A DNA stretch of 64,000 bases from Polaromonas sp. JS666 (GTDB lineage: Bacteria > Pseudomonadota > Gammaproteobacteria > Burkholderiales > Burkholderiaceae_C), in assembly GCF_900103405.1 (NCBI RefSeq), contig NZ_FNHX01000001.1:124001-188000 (forward strand), given 5' to 3'. The first letter of the stretch is position 1. Each line of letters starts with the position of its first letter. The notes beneath the pieces were generated by a model. That model was not told the DNA's origin. It was given only the letters and a program-made list of their open reading frames with translations, and ran no database searches. Positions 37,188-48,733 of the stretch are shown here, in pieces. A program made the position numbers and the translations under genes.

Positions 37188-37517
37188 TTACTTCTTGGCT
37201 TCAGCTTTCTTGGCGGCAGCGGCTTCAGCTTTTGCCTTCTTGGCGGCAGCAGCTTCGGTCTTCTTGGCAGCAGCGGCTTCAGCCTTTGCCTTCTTTTCGG
37301 CAGCGGCTTTTTCTTTCTTGGCGGCCTTGGCGGCAGCTTTTTCTTCCTTGGTCATCTTGGCTGGCTTGGCAGCGGCTGCGGGAGCAGCGGATGCGGCAGG
37401 AGCAGCAGCGGGTGCGGCTGCAGCAGCGGGTGCGGAAGCAGGCTTGGCGGCGGGAGCTTGTGCGTATGCACCAACGGCGAAGAGGCCAGCGATCAGAGCA
37501 GCGAGGATTTTGTTCAT
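37188..37517 (-). CDS. Secreted alanine/lysine-rich low-complexity protein
   Basis: 109 residues. A signal peptide (MNKILAALIAGLFAVGAYAQ) leads a mature chain almost wholly of Ala, Lys, Pro and Glu. First come Ala/Pro stretches, then repeats such as KAEAAAAKK with Thr or Lys variants. The chain resembles the histone H1-like tails of some bacterial proteins but is targeted to the periplasm. GGAA lies upstream of the ATG at 37517; longer frames lack support. At DNA level the repeats (CTTGGCGGCAGC variants) are imperfect, so slippage is possible. Function unknown. Confidence 0.8.
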   Translation of the reverse strand: MNKILAALIAGLFAVGAYAQAPAAKPASAPAAAAAPAAAPAASAAPAAAAKPAKMTKEEKAAAKAAKKEKAAAEKKAKAEAAAAKKTEAAAAKKAKAEAAAAKKAEAKK

Positions 37518-37722
37518 TTGGAATTTCCTTGAAAACGTTATTGGAAAAAATACCCCGAACTTCTCGGAGGCCCTTCCGTAACGGAGCCCCTTCACCGGCC
37601 GTTGACACAAGCCCCCAAATTCTTTTCCCCCGTGGATTTACGGCTAGAATTTAGGGGTTTTTACCTAACCTGCTACACGGCGTACCTATCATCGCCACAG
37701 CGCCCACCGGAGACTTTCCTAC

Positions 37723-38976
37723 ATGTACCAGCACATCAAAGTGCCTTCCCAAGGCAAAAAAATCACTGTCAACGCCGACAACTCCCTGAATGTGCCTGAC
37801 GAACCCGTCATTCCGTTCATCGAAGGCGACGGCACCGGCGCCGATATCACGCCGGTCATGTTGAAGGTGGTCGATGCTGCTGTTGCCAAGGCTTACGGCG
37901 GCAAGAAGAAGATCCACTGGATGGAAGTCTATGCCGGCGAAAAGTCCACCAAGGTCTACGGTCCCGACGTGTGGCTGCCTGAGGAAACCCTGCATGCCGT
38001 GCGCGACTACGTCGTCTCGATCAAGGGCCCGCTGACGACGCCCGTGGGCGGCGGCATCCGCAGCCTGAACGTCGCGCTGCGCCAGGAACTCGACCTCTAC
38101 GTCTGCCTGCGCCCCATCCAGTACTTCGCGGGCGTTCCTTCCCCCGTCAAAGAGCCGCAGAAGACCAACATGGTCATTTTCCGTGAAAACTCGGAAGACA
38201 TCTACGCCGGCATCGAGTTCGAGTCCGGCAGCGACAAGGCCAAAAAACTCATCAAGTTCCTGCAGGACGAGATGGGCGTCAAGAAGATCCGCTTCCCGAA
38301 CACCTCCGGCATCGGCATCAAGCCGGTTTCCAGCGAAGGCACCGAGCGCCTGGTGCGCAAGGCCATCCAGTACGCCATCGACAACGACAAGCCCAGCGTG
38401 ACCATCGTGCACAAGGGCAACATCATGAAATTCACCGAAGGCGGCTTCCGTGACTGGGCTTACGCCCTGGCCAAGAAGGAATTCGGCGCGGTGGAAATCG
38501 ACGGCGGCCCATGGATGAAGTTCAAGAACCCGAAGACCGGCAAGGAAATCACGGTCAAGGACAGCATCGCCGACGCCTTCCTGCAGCAGATCCTGCTGCG
38601 TCCCGCTGAATACAGCGTGATCGCCACCCTGAACCTGAACGGCGACTACGTCTCCGACGCGCTGGCGGCCCAGGTCGGCGGCATCGGCATCGCCCCCGGC
38701 GCCAACCTGAGCGATACCGTCGCCATGTTTGAAGCTACCCATGGCACGGCGCCCAAGTACGCCGGCAAGGACTACGTCAACCCCGGCTCCGAGATCCTCT
38801 CGGCCGAGATGATGCTGCGCCACATGGGCTGGACCAAGGCCGCCGACCTGATCATCAGCTCGATGGAAAAATCCATCGAGTCCAAGAAGGTCACCTATGA
38901 CTTCGCGCGCCTCATGGAAGGCGCGACCCAGGTCAGCTGCTCCGGTTTCGGCCAGGTCATGATCGACCACATGTAA
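37723..38976 (+). CDS. icd: Isocitrate dehydrogenase (NADP)
   Basis: TCA-cycle enzyme converting isocitrate to 2-oxoglutarate, 417 residues, like the E. coli enzyme in length. Substrate loop [20 protein letters not shown] carries the serine that IDH kinase phosphorylates in relatives; [15 protein letters not shown], the metal-binding aspartates in [17 protein letters not shown] and the NADP-binding [13 protein letters not shown] also fit. Terminator follows. Confidence 0.97.
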   Translation: MYQHIKVPSQGKKITVNADNSLNVPDEPVIPFIEGDGTGADITPVMLKVVDAAVAKAYGGKKKIHWMEVYAGEKSTKVYGPDVWLPEETLHAVRDYVVSIKGPLTTPVGGGIRSLNVALRQELDLYVCLRPIQYFAGVPSPVKEPQKTNMVIFRENSEDIYAGIEFESGSDKAKKLIKFLQDEMGVKKIRFPNTSGIGIKPVSSEGTERLVRKAIQYAIDNDKPSVTIVHKGNIMKFTEGGFRDWAYALAKKEFGAVEIDGGPWMKFKNPKTGKEITVKDSIADAFLQQILLRPAEYSVIATLNLNGDYVSDALAAQVGGIGIAPGANLSDTVAMFEATHGTAPKYAGKDYVNPGSEILSAEMMLRHMGWTKAADLIISSMEKSIESKKVTYDFARLMEGATQVSCSGFGQVMIDHM

Positions 38977-39002
38977 AGCGGGCCCAGCCCTCTATTTTGA
39001 AG

Positions 39003-39033
39003 CCGCCCGGGAGCAATCCCGAGGCGGTTTTTT
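39003..39033 (+). terminator. Terminator after icd
   Basis: CCGCC, GGG, loop AGCAAT, CCC, GGCGG with small bulges, then T6. Confidence 0.85.
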
Positions 39034-39127
39034 CATGTCCACGAAATAAGCAAAAAATCACGCTTGAATGTCGCGTTCCCGCCACCAATTTCCCTATCAG
39101 GCGCACTGGGCTATATCGGTGGCTAGA

Positions 39128-39514
39128 ATGAATTCCATGGCAACCAAGTCTCCCAAATCTCCCAGTTCCCCGGCGCAGCCTCCGGTACCCGCCGTCAGGC
39201 CGGACAACGGCGCCGGAGGGGATTCGGTCGTGCTGGAGCGCCGGCCGCAAAAAACCAAGCCGCCGCAGATGTACCAGGTGGTGCTGCTCAACGACGATTA
39301 CACCCCCATGGAGTTCGTGGTGGTGGTGATCCAGGAGTTTTTCAACAAGGACCGGGAAACCGCCACCCAGATCATGCTGAAGATCCACCTGGACGGCAAA
39401 GGCGTCTGCGGGGTCTTCTCCAAGGATGTGGCCGCCACCAAGGTCGACCAGGTCACCGAGGCCGCCCGCAAGAACGGCCATCCGCTGCAGTGTGTCAGCG
39501 AGCCCATTGAATAA
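39128..39514 (+). CDS. clpS: ClpS adaptor for ClpAP
   Basis: Delivers N-degron substrates to ClpA and blocks other substrates. 128 residues with a long Pro/Ser-rich N-terminal extension, then the core [18 protein letters not shown], the acidic-pocket residues and [20 protein letters not shown]. The start at 39128 (MNSMATK) is chosen for its GGTGG ribosome site; the ATG at 39137 is a near alternative. clpA follows after 69 bp. Confidence 0.95.
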   Translation: MNSMATKSPKSPSSPAQPPVPAVRPDNGAGGDSVVLERRPQKTKPPQMYQVVLLNDDYTPMEFVVVVIQEFFNKDRETATQIMLKIHLDGKGVCGVFSKDVAATKVDQVTEAARKNGHPLQCVSEPIE

Positions 39515-39583
39515 TCGCGAATCCGGCCAATATTTGAACTATCTGTCAGTTAAGTTAACCCAAGCAAGCCGAAAGGAAGATCA

Positions 39584-41920
<2,337 letters not shown>

Positions 41921-41955
41921 AGCAAACCCGGGCGCTGAATTCCCGGCACCCACCC

Positions 41956-41991
41956 AAAAGGCCGGTAGCATCACGCTATCGGCCTTTTTTT
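41956..41991 (+). terminator. Terminator after clpA
   Basis: AAAAGGCCGGTAGC and its partner GCTATCGGCCTTTTTTT form a long stem ending in T7. Confidence 0.93.
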
Positions 41992-42028
41992 ATGTCCGCC
42001 AGCGCCGCCAACCCTTTCAGCCCCCGCC

Positions 42029-43486
42029 TTGACGCTCCCCGAACTCAGCTCCGAATGGAAAACCGGCCTTTCCCTGGCCTGGAGCCTTTACATCGCGGTG
42101 CTGTCCATCTGGATCGTGATGCAAAAGCGCGCCCCGGTGTCCACCATGAGCTGGATACTGTCGCTGGCCCTGTTGCCTTTCGCGGGCTTTGTCATTTATT
42201 ACTTCCTCGGGCCCCAGCGCCTGAAAAAACAGCGCCTCAAGCGCCTGCGCAGCCGTGCCGGCGAGCGCGCGGGAGCGGACCTGGCCCTGCTGCGCGAGGC
42301 GGCTGAAAAAGCGCCCGCGGCGCTGCGGCAGATGGCGGCGCTGGGCACCGCCGCCTGCGGCCTGCCGGTGTCCAGCGCGACCTCGGTCAAGCTGCTCTCT
42401 GGCGGCGTGCGCACCTTTGACAGCATCTTCAAGGCCGTGCGCGGCGCGCGCGACCATGTCCACCTCGAGTACTACATCTTCGAGCCCGACCAGATAGGCA
42501 CCCTGCTGCGCGACCTGCTGGTGCAAAAAGCCGGGGAGGGCGTCACCGTACGCCTGCTGGTCGACGCGCTGGGCTCCAAGCGCCTGGGCAGCAAGTTCCT
42601 GGCGCCGCTGCTGGCCGCCGGCGGCCAGGTCGCGTTTTTCCACGATACCCGCATAGGCCGGCGGCTGCGTCCGGTGACCAACTACCGCACCCATCGCAAG
42701 ATCGTGGTTTGCGACGGCAGCATAGGCTTTACCGGCGGCGTCAACATCACCGACGAAGAAGACCGGCGCGCACGCCGCGACGCCTACCACGACGTGCACC
42801 TGCGCATAGAAGGCAGCGCCGTGCGCTGGCTGCAGACCACCTTCCTCGAAGACTGGGCCTACACCACCGGCGAGCCACTCAAAGGCGGGCAGCGCGACCT
42901 GCCGCAACTGCTGCCGCACCTGCAGCCCGACGCCGAGGCCGGCGATATCCCGGTGCAAATCGTCACCAGCGGGCCCGACACCACGCTGGAGCCCATACAC
43001 CGTATGCAGGTCGCGGCCATCAACGCCTCCACCCAGCGCGCCTGGCTGACCACACCGTATTTCGTGCCCGGCGAGCCGGCCCTGATGGCGCTGACCAGCG
43101 CCGCGCTGCGTGGCGTCGACGTGCGCCTGCTGCTGCCGCGCCGCAGCGACAGCTTTATCGTCAGCGCCGCCGCGCGCTCCTATTACGACGAGCTGATTGC
43201 CGCCGGCGTCCAGGTCTGGGAATACAAGGCCCGCATGCTGCATTCCAAGACCCTGGTGGTCGACGACAACTGCGCCATGGCCGGCACCGCCAACTTCGAC
43301 AACCGCAGCTTTCGCCTGAACTTCGAGGTCATGGCGGTGGTCTACGGCCCGGCGCTGGCTGGCCCCCTGGCCGAGCAGTTTGAAATCGACCTGCGCAGCG
43401 CCGTAGCCGTGCGCGCCCACAGGCCGCAGCGTTTCCTGATGCGGCTGGCCGACGCCACCGCGCGGCTGTTCTCCCCCTTGCTTTAA
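42029..43486 (+). CDS. cls: Cardiolipin synthase
   Basis: Makes cardiolipin in the inner membrane. 485 residues: two N-terminal helices (LSLAWSLYIAVLSIWIVMQK, MSWILSLALLPFAGFVIYYF) and two PLD domains with HKD motifs, THRKIVVCDGSIGFTGG and LHSKTLVVDDNCAMAGT. The start is weak: a TTG at 42029 with no clear ribosome site; a start before helix 1 is needed for topology. Follows the clpA terminator, so it has its own promoter. Confidence 0.93.
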   Translation: MTLPELSSEWKTGLSLAWSLYIAVLSIWIVMQKRAPVSTMSWILSLALLPFAGFVIYYFLGPQRLKKQRLKRLRSRAGERAGADLALLREAAEKAPAALRQMAALGTAACGLPVSSATSVKLLSGGVRTFDSIFKAVRGARDHVHLEYYIFEPDQIGTLLRDLLVQKAGEGVTVRLLVDALGSKRLGSKFLAPLLAAGGQVAFFHDTRIGRRLRPVTNYRTHRKIVVCDGSIGFTGGVNITDEEDRRARRDAYHDVHLRIEGSAVRWLQTTFLEDWAYTTGEPLKGGQRDLPQLLPHLQPDAEAGDIPVQIVTSGPDTTLEPIHRMQVAAINASTQRAWLTTPYFVPGEPALMALTSAALRGVDVRLLLPRRSDSFIVSAAARSYYDELIAAGVQVWEYKARMLHSKTLVVDDNCAMAGTANFDNRSFRLNFEVMAVVYGPALAGPLAEQFEIDLRSAVAVRAHRPQRFLMRLADATARLFSPLL

Positions 43487-43505
43487 ATCCTTTTCGAGAC
43501 GCTCC

Positions 43506-44975
43506 ATGGCCTCCCATACCTTTCTCTGGCACGACTACGAGACCTTCGGCATCAACCCGCGGCGCGACCGGCCCGCCCAGTTCGCCGGCATACGCACCGA
43601 CGCCGAGCTCAATGAAATCGGCGAGCCGCTGATGCTCTACTGCAAGCCCGCCAGCGACTACCTGCCCGACCCGGAGTCCTGTCTGCTCACCGGCATCACG
43701 CCCCAGCTGTGCCTGGAGCGCGGCGTGGCCGAGCATGAATTCGCCGCCCGCATCGAGTCCGTGCTGGCCCAGCCCGGCACCATAGGCGTGGGCTACAACA
43801 CCATACGTTTTGACGATGAGGTCACGCGCCACCTGTTCTGGCGCAACCTGATAGATCCCTACGCGCGCGAATGGCAGAACGACTGCGGCCGCTGGGATTT
43901 GCTGGACGTGGTGCGCATGTGCTACGCCCTGCGGCCTGAGGGCATCACCTGGCCGCGCAAGCCCGACGAACGTTTTCCGGACGATCCCAAGGTGACCCGC
44001 CCCAGCTTCAAGCTCGAAGACCTGGCGCGCGCCAACGGCCTGATGCACGATGCGGCGCATGACGCGCTGTCCGACGTGCGCGCCACCATCGCGCTGGCGC
44101 GGCTGATACGCCAGGCCCAGCCCAAGCTTTTCGACTTTGCCCTGAGCCTGCACAAAAAGGACAGGGTCGCCGCCGAACTCGGCCTGCCCACCAGCCCGCA
44201 GACGGCCCAGCCCTTTTTGCACATCTCCGGCATGTTCCCGCCCGAGCGCGGCTGCCTGGCCGTCATGTGGCCGCTGGCCACGCACCCCACCAACAAGAAC
44301 GAGCTGCTGGCCTGGGACCTGTCGCAAGACCCCGCCGAACTGCCGCTGCTGGACGTCGCCACGCTGCGCCAGCGCCTGTTCAGCCGCTCCGCCGACCTGC
44401 CCGAGGGCGTGCAGCGCCTGCCCATCAAGTCGGTGCACCTCAACAAGTCGCCCATGGTGGTGCGCAAGCTGGCCACCCTGACGCCCGAGATGGCGGCCCA
44501 GTGGGGCGTGGACATCCCCGCGGCCCTGCGCAACGCCGAAAAAGCCGCAGGCCTGCCCGACATGAGCGCCATCTGGCCGGAAGTCTTCCAGCGCCCCAAG
44601 GAGGCCGCGCCCGACGTCGACGAAGACCTTTATGGTGGTTTTGTCGGCAACGCCGACCGTCGCCGCCTGAACCAGCTGCGCGCGCTGTCGCCCGCCGAAC
44701 TCGCCCACAGCCGCACCGGCTTTGACGACGACCGGCTTGAAGAAATGCTGTTCCGCTACCGCGCCCGCAACTTCCCCGAAACCCTGTCGCCTGAAGACGC
44801 CGAACGCTGGGAGGCGCACCGGGTTGCGTGGCTGCTCGAAGGCGAGGGTGGGGCGCGCAACGTGGACGCGCTGTTTGCGCGCATAGACACGCTTTCGGAG
44901 ACTGCCGATGAGCGCGGTGAGGCCATCTTGGGCTCGTTGTATGACTATGCCGAGGCGATAGCGCCCGAGCTCTAA
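43506..44975 (+). CDS. sbcB: Exodeoxyribonuclease I
   Basis: 3-to-5 single-strand DNA exonuclease of mismatch repair and recombination, 489 residues. DEDDh motifs: FLWHDYETFGINPRRDR (Exo I), GVGYNTIRFDDEVTRHLFWR (Exo II) and AAHDALSDVRATIALARL (Exo III); SH3-like and C-terminal regions follow. It begins 19 bp after cls, likely cotranscribed. Confidence 0.96.
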   Translation: MASHTFLWHDYETFGINPRRDRPAQFAGIRTDAELNEIGEPLMLYCKPASDYLPDPESCLLTGITPQLCLERGVAEHEFAARIESVLAQPGTIGVGYNTIRFDDEVTRHLFWRNLIDPYAREWQNDCGRWDLLDVVRMCYALRPEGITWPRKPDERFPDDPKVTRPSFKLEDLARANGLMHDAAHDALSDVRATIALARLIRQAQPKLFDFALSLHKKDRVAAELGLPTSPQTAQPFLHISGMFPPERGCLAVMWPLATHPTNKNELLAWDLSQDPAELPLLDVATLRQRLFSRSADLPEGVQRLPIKSVHLNKSPMVVRKLATLTPEMAAQWGVDIPAALRNAEKAAGLPDMSAIWPEVFQRPKEAAPDVDEDLYGGFVGNADRRRLNQLRALSPAELAHSRTGFDDDRLEEMLFRYRARNFPETLSPEDAERWEAHRVAWLLEGEGGARNVDALFARIDTLSETADERGEAILGSLYDYAEAIAPEL

Positions 44976-44984
44976 GCGCAGTCC

Positions 44985-46088
44985 TCAGGCTGCGGCGCGT
45001 TCGGCCGGATGCTCGGCATAAGCCCTGCCAAAGCGGTTGGCCAGAAAATCCCCCAACGCAATCTCTTCCTGCCGCACAAACCCCTGTGCCGGCAGCTTGC
45101 CCGACGCCAGCAAATCCAGCACCGCACAGATGCCAGACGCAGTGGTGACCTGGATCGCGCTGCGCAGCACGCCGTCCACCACCTGGCTGTAGACCTTGTG
45201 CGCATAGGTTTCCTGCATCAGCCGGCCTTCGCGCTGGCCGCTCACGGTGACAAAAACGATGACCACGTCCTGCAGCGTGACGGGCAGGGCGTTTTCGAGC
45301 AGGTCCTTGAGCACGTGGCGGCGTTCGCGCAGGCGCAGGTCGTTCAGCAGCACCTTCATGATGGCCGCGTGGCCCGGGTAGCGTATGGTTTTGTAGTTGA
45401 GGTGGGTGACCTTGCCCTGCAGGGTTTCGCACAGCGTGCCCAGGCCGCCCGAGGTGTTGAAGGCTTCGTAGGTCACGCCGTCCAGCGAGAACTCCTCATG
45501 CTCGGCCAGCGGCGGCACCTGGCGCAGCACGCCTTCGACAATCGCCTCGCAGGGCTCGCAATACTCGTTGATGACGCCGTCGGTGCTCCAGGTCAGGTTG
45601 TAATTGAGCGCGTTCGACGGGAACTGCGGCAGCGCGCCGACCCGCATGCGCACGCTGTGCAGGTTGTCAAAACGCCGGCACAGGTCGGCCGCGACGATGG
45701 AGACAAAACCCGGCGCCAGGCCGCACTGCGGGATCAATGCCGTGCGCGCGCCCGCGGCGGCCAGCTCCTTCACGCGCCGCGTGCTCGCCACGTCTTCGGT
45801 CAAGTCCAGGTAGTGCACGCCTTCGGCCACGGCGGCCTCGGCAATCGCCGTGGTCAGGTGGAAGGGCGCCGCGCTGAGCACCGCATAGTGCCCGGCCAGC
45901 GCGGTGCGCAGGGCTGCCGGGTTGCTGATGTCCAGTGCCAGCCCTTGCACGCGCGGGCCGGTCTTGATGCCCGCCAGCGCCGCCGGCGAGGCATCGGCCA
46001 CCGTCACCGAATAGTCCCGGGTGGCGCCCAGCAGCGCGGCAATCGCCGAGCCGATTTTTCCGGCGCCTGCGACCATGATCTTCTTCAT
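44985..46088 (-). CDS. Saccharopine/lysine dehydrogenase-like protein
   Basis: 367 residues with an N-terminal Rossmann loop MVAGAGKIGSAIAALLG and the saccharopine dehydrogenase segments VLSAAPFHLTTAIAEAAVAE, YLDLTEDVASTRRV and IPQCGLAPGFVSIVAADLC. Length and pattern fit L-lysine 6-dehydrogenase or a related NAD(P) enzyme of lysine catabolism. A divergent Lrp/AsnC regulator 145 bp away, with inverted repeats between them, fits amino-acid-dependent control. Exact substrate not proven. Confidence 0.82.
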   Translation of the reverse strand: MKKIMVAGAGKIGSAIAALLGATRDYSVTVADASPAALAGIKTGPRVQGLALDISNPAALRTALAGHYAVLSAAPFHLTTAIAEAAVAEGVHYLDLTEDVASTRRVKELAAAGARTALIPQCGLAPGFVSIVAADLCRRFDNLHSVRMRVGALPQFPSNALNYNLTWSTDGVINEYCEPCEAIVEGVLRQVPPLAEHEEFSLDGVTYEAFNTSGGLGTLCETLQGKVTHLNYKTIRYPGHAAIMKVLLNDLRLRERRHVLKDLLENALPVTLQDVVIVFVTVSGQREGRLMQETYAHKVYSQVVDGVLRSAIQVTTASGICAVLDLLASGKLPAQGFVRQEEIALGDFLANRFGRAYAEHPAERAAA

Positions 46089-46159
46089 AAGGCTCTCCTA
46101 AGGGAATGTGCCCCGGTGCGAGGCATGGCCCATTGTGGAAGCCCGGGCAGGCAGTTACC

Positions 46160-46212
46160 AGTATCAATTTAGACAAAATAACGTGATACTTTAGATAAAC
46201 AGGCTATCTAAA
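46160..46212. promoter_or_regulatory. Inverted repeats, putative Lrp-family operator
   Basis: Two nested features in the AT-rich divergent region: AGTATCA (46160-46166) with TGATACT (46184-46190), and TTTAGATA (46190-46197) with TATCTAAA (46205-46212), both perfect. Another related half-site ATTTAGACA lies in the first spacer. Their position between the dehydrogenase and regulator genes suits binding by the Lrp-type protein. Confidence 0.6.
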
Positions 46213-46233
46213 TACGCGATTTAACTATTTTGG

Positions 46234-46674
46234 ATGAATGCCATGCAACTCGACGCCATAGACCAGACCCTGCTTGCCGAACTGCGCGACAACGCGCGCT
46301 GTCCCATGGCCCTGCTCGCGCGCAAGGTCGGGCTGTCGCGCACGGCGGTGCAGGCCCGCATCACGCGGCTGGAACGCGACAAGGTCATCACCGGCTATGG
46401 CGCGCGTACCGGCGAGGCCTATGAGCAATCGCAGGTGTCTGCCCACGTGATGCTTACCGTAGGCCCCAAGCTCACGGGCACGGTGGAGGCGGCGCTGCGC
46501 AAGATCCCCGAGGTGCGCTCCCTGCTGTCCATCAGCGGCGCCTACGACATGATCGCCATCGTGCAGGCCGGCTCCATCGAAAGGCTGGACGCGCTGATAG
46601 ACGGCATAGGCCTGCTCGACGGGGTGGAGCGCACGCATACCTCGGTGGTGCTGTCCACGCGTATCCAGCGCTGA
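46234..46674 (+). CDS. Lrp/AsnC-family transcription regulator
   Basis: 146 residues: N-terminal helix-turn-helix (IDQTLLAELRDNARCPMALL, VGLSRTAVQARITRLERDKVITGY) and a C-terminal RAM effector domain (VPEVRSLLSISGAYDMIAIV, spelled IPEVRS here). Probably binds an amino acid, perhaps lysine, and controls the divergent dehydrogenase. The ATG at 46234 or the in-frame ATG at 46243 could be used; no Shine-Dalgarno is clear. Confidence 0.92.
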   Translation: MNAMQLDAIDQTLLAELRDNARCPMALLARKVGLSRTAVQARITRLERDKVITGYGARTGEAYEQSQVSAHVMLTVGPKLTGTVEAALRKIPEVRSLLSISGAYDMIAIVQAGSIERLDALIDGIGLLDGVERTHTSVVLSTRIQR

Positions 46675-46703
46675 GGAGGGCGCGACCGCCCCGGCATGCC
46701 AAC

Positions 46704-47525
46704 TTACAACTGCTGGAGGTATCGCGCCAGCACCGGGTTGAATTGCCGGGGCGCTTCAAGCGGCGGCAGGTGTGCCGTGCCTGGGATCACCAAGCCCTGG
46801 GCCGCGGGTATGCGCCGCGCAAGCAATTCGGATCTCTCCTGCAAGTGCGGCAGGTCAAGATCGCCCCACAGCACCAGCGTAGGCGCCTGGATTGCCTCCA
46901 CGCGCTCCCATGCCGAGGGCTCCTCGGACGCCGCACCGGGGCTGGCGGCACGCAAGGCGGCACCGTTCATCGAAAGAAAGAGCCGTCGAGCCTCGCCGCC
47001 TACCCGATTGGGCGGGCTTAAAGGGCCGTCCAGCCACAGGCGCGCCTGCAGTTCATTCTTGGCATCGAGGTCTCCCCGCGCCGCGGCATCGCTGATCGCA
47101 TCCATCAAGGCCTTGACCGGATCGCCATATTGCGCCGGTGGCGCGCCGCTGACGCCGGGCGCAACAAGAACCAGGCCGCCCACCCGGTCAGGTCTGGCCA
47201 ATGCCGCGTCAATGGCAACACGGCCGCCCAAAGAGCAGCCGACCAATACTGCCCGGTCATAGCCCAGGGAATCCATCACCGCCCAAAGATCGGCCACATT
47301 GGAATGCGGGCTTGGATGCAAGGTGCGCGACTCCCCGAAGCCCCGGCGGTCATAGCTGGCGACCGGATGTGTTGTGGCCAGCAAATCCCACTGGCTTTGC
47401 CACATGCGGCTGTCCGCGACGTTGGCGTGCAGGAAAAGTACCGGCATACCGGTGGCGCCATGGTTTGACGCATGCGCCACGGCCAGCAAGGCGCCTTGGA
47501 CTTCAACCCAGGTCATGGTTTTCAT
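46704..47525 (-). CDS. Alpha/beta hydrolase
   Basis: 273 residues, cytosolic. The nucleophile elbow is VLVGCSLGGRVA (GxSxG), the oxyanion segment is VLFLHANVADSRMW, DRRGFGES precedes it, and the catalytic Asp and His are in LVLWGDLDLPH and IPGTAHLPPLE. Resembles haloperoxidase/lactonase-type hydrolases; substrate unknown. Convergent with the Lrp gene. Confidence 0.88.
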   Translation of the reverse strand: MKTMTWVEVQGALLAVAHASNHGATGMPVLFLHANVADSRMWQSQWDLLATTHPVASYDRRGFGESRTLHPSPHSNVADLWAVMDSLGYDRAVLVGCSLGGRVAIDAALARPDRVGGLVLVAPGVSGAPPAQYGDPVKALMDAISDAAARGDLDAKNELQARLWLDGPLSPPNRVGGEARRLFLSMNGAALRAASPGAASEEPSAWERVEAIQAPTLVLWGDLDLPHLQERSELLARRIPAAQGLVIPGTAHLPPLEAPRQFNPVLARYLQQL

Positions 47526-47620
47526 ATCTGTGACGAAGATTTGCGCAGACGGATTTGAGTACCCCTAGGCTTGTAGCCGGCCAAACTCGATGGCATTTGG
47601 CCATTTCATGCAGGGGAGTT

Positions 47621-47977
47621 TCACGGTTTGGCCGGTGGTTTCAGCAGCGTTCCGGTACGACCGTCGACGATGGCGACGGCATGCGAACTCACGAAAAGGG
47701 ATGGTACGGCACCGAAATTCTGCAGGAGGTAGTACGCGTCCTGGTCGGCAAAGTAAGTGCAGTTGTAATCGGCTTGGCAAAGATGCCCGAACGACGAGGC
47801 GACTTCCTGGGGCGAGATCTTGAAGTGCGCCGGCTGCGAGAAGGCGGGATCGGGAACAAAAGCCCGGTTTCCGCGCATCTGGGCGATACCCGCCTTTTGG
47901 TAGCGTGAGATGTCAACCGGAGTGACGCAGGCTGAGAGTAGCGTCAGCACGACCAGGGCGGTGAGTATGTTGCGCAT
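47621..47977 (-). CDS. Hypothetical lipoprotein
   Basis: 118 residues with a lipoprotein signal: MRNILTALVVLTLLSACVTP, lipobox LSAC, so the mature protein is anchored by Cys20. The remainder (ISRYQKAGIAQMRGNRAFVP, FGHLCQADYNCTYFADQD) has two further cysteines, likely a disulfide. I do not recognise the family. The start at 47977 is chosen because it gives a standard signal. One of three small envelope-protein genes in a row. Confidence 0.75.
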   Translation of the reverse strand: MRNILTALVVLTLLSACVTPVDISRYQKAGIAQMRGNRAFVPDPAFSQPAHFKISPQEVASSFGHLCQADYNCTYFADQDAYYLLQNFGAVPSLFVSSHAVAIVDGRTGTLLKPPAKP

Positions 47978-48023
47978 GGGGTGTTTTATGGCTTCAGGTG
48001 GATGCATTTATTTGACTGCCGGG

Positions 48024-48707
48024 CTAGTCGTCGTTCACAACAGACCATATTCCTGCCTTCAACTCAAGGCGCTTGGGACACGACTTTGCTTCAAGCAGGT
48101 CCGGGTTGCACCGGCCCGCGACCTTGACGGTCGCAGGCCCGCTCCATCGCACGTCGACAGGGCTCCAGTCGCTGGCGTCCGGCCCGTAGGTGTACTCAAC
48201 GCGGGCTCGGCCTTTCCGCAATTCCCAGACCTCTACGCCGTTGGCGCCATAGCGTGCCTCACCGGCCGCCGAGAACGTTACGGCTCTCTTGTGGTCGGGT
48301 GACACGGCGGGAAACCCCAGCATGGGGTATTGCCGGCCGGTGATGTGGTCGATGGCAAGGTAGCTGCTGCCTTCCCAGAGGTGGGCGTAGAGAACGTGAA
48401 GCCGGGCATCGGCCAGGTAGGTGAGGTAGATGTAGCTCACGTCCTGGTCGCTCTCGTTGTTCCTGTCTCTCAGTCGCACGGTCTTTTGGGCAGTGCGGAT
48501 GCTCAAAAGCGGGCCCGCTCTCGAAAAACGGAGGGATATTGCCGACTTCGCCTGGATGCGTTCTATGGTCTTGGCGCAATCAAAAGAAGGCTGCTGGTTC
48601 TGGCAATGCGCCAGAAGTTTTTGATAGGCCGGTGCCTCGGCCTGGGCTGGGCCGGCCAGCAAGGCGAGGGGCAGCAGAAGGAGGGGACGCATGGGTGGGA
48701 AGCGCAT
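48024..48707 (-). CDS. Hypothetical secreted protein
   Basis: About 227 residues with a Sec signal (MRPLLLLPLALLAGPAQAEA). The mature part begins APAYQKLLAHCQNQQPSFDC; Cys near 20, 28, and two late ones (GRCNPDLLEAKSCPKRLEL) suggest disulfides. Beta-rich pattern with AVSPDHKRAVTFSAAGEARY resembles WD/beta-propeller-like stretches, but no family is recognised. Start at 48707 or at the second Met (48692); the longer frame is not supported. Confidence 0.65.
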   Translation of the reverse strand: MRFPPMRPLLLLPLALLAGPAQAEAPAYQKLLAHCQNQQPSFDCAKTIERIQAKSAISLRFSRAGPLLSIRTAQKTVRLRDRNNESDQDVSYIYLTYLADARLHVLYAHLWEGSSYLAIDHITGRQYPMLGFPAVSPDHKRAVTFSAAGEARYGANGVEVWELRKGRARVEYTYGPDASDWSPVDVRWSGPATVKVAGRCNPDLLEAKSCPKRLELKAGIWSVVNDD

Positions 48708-48733
48708 CAATGCATTGCCCGCAGCACCCGCGC

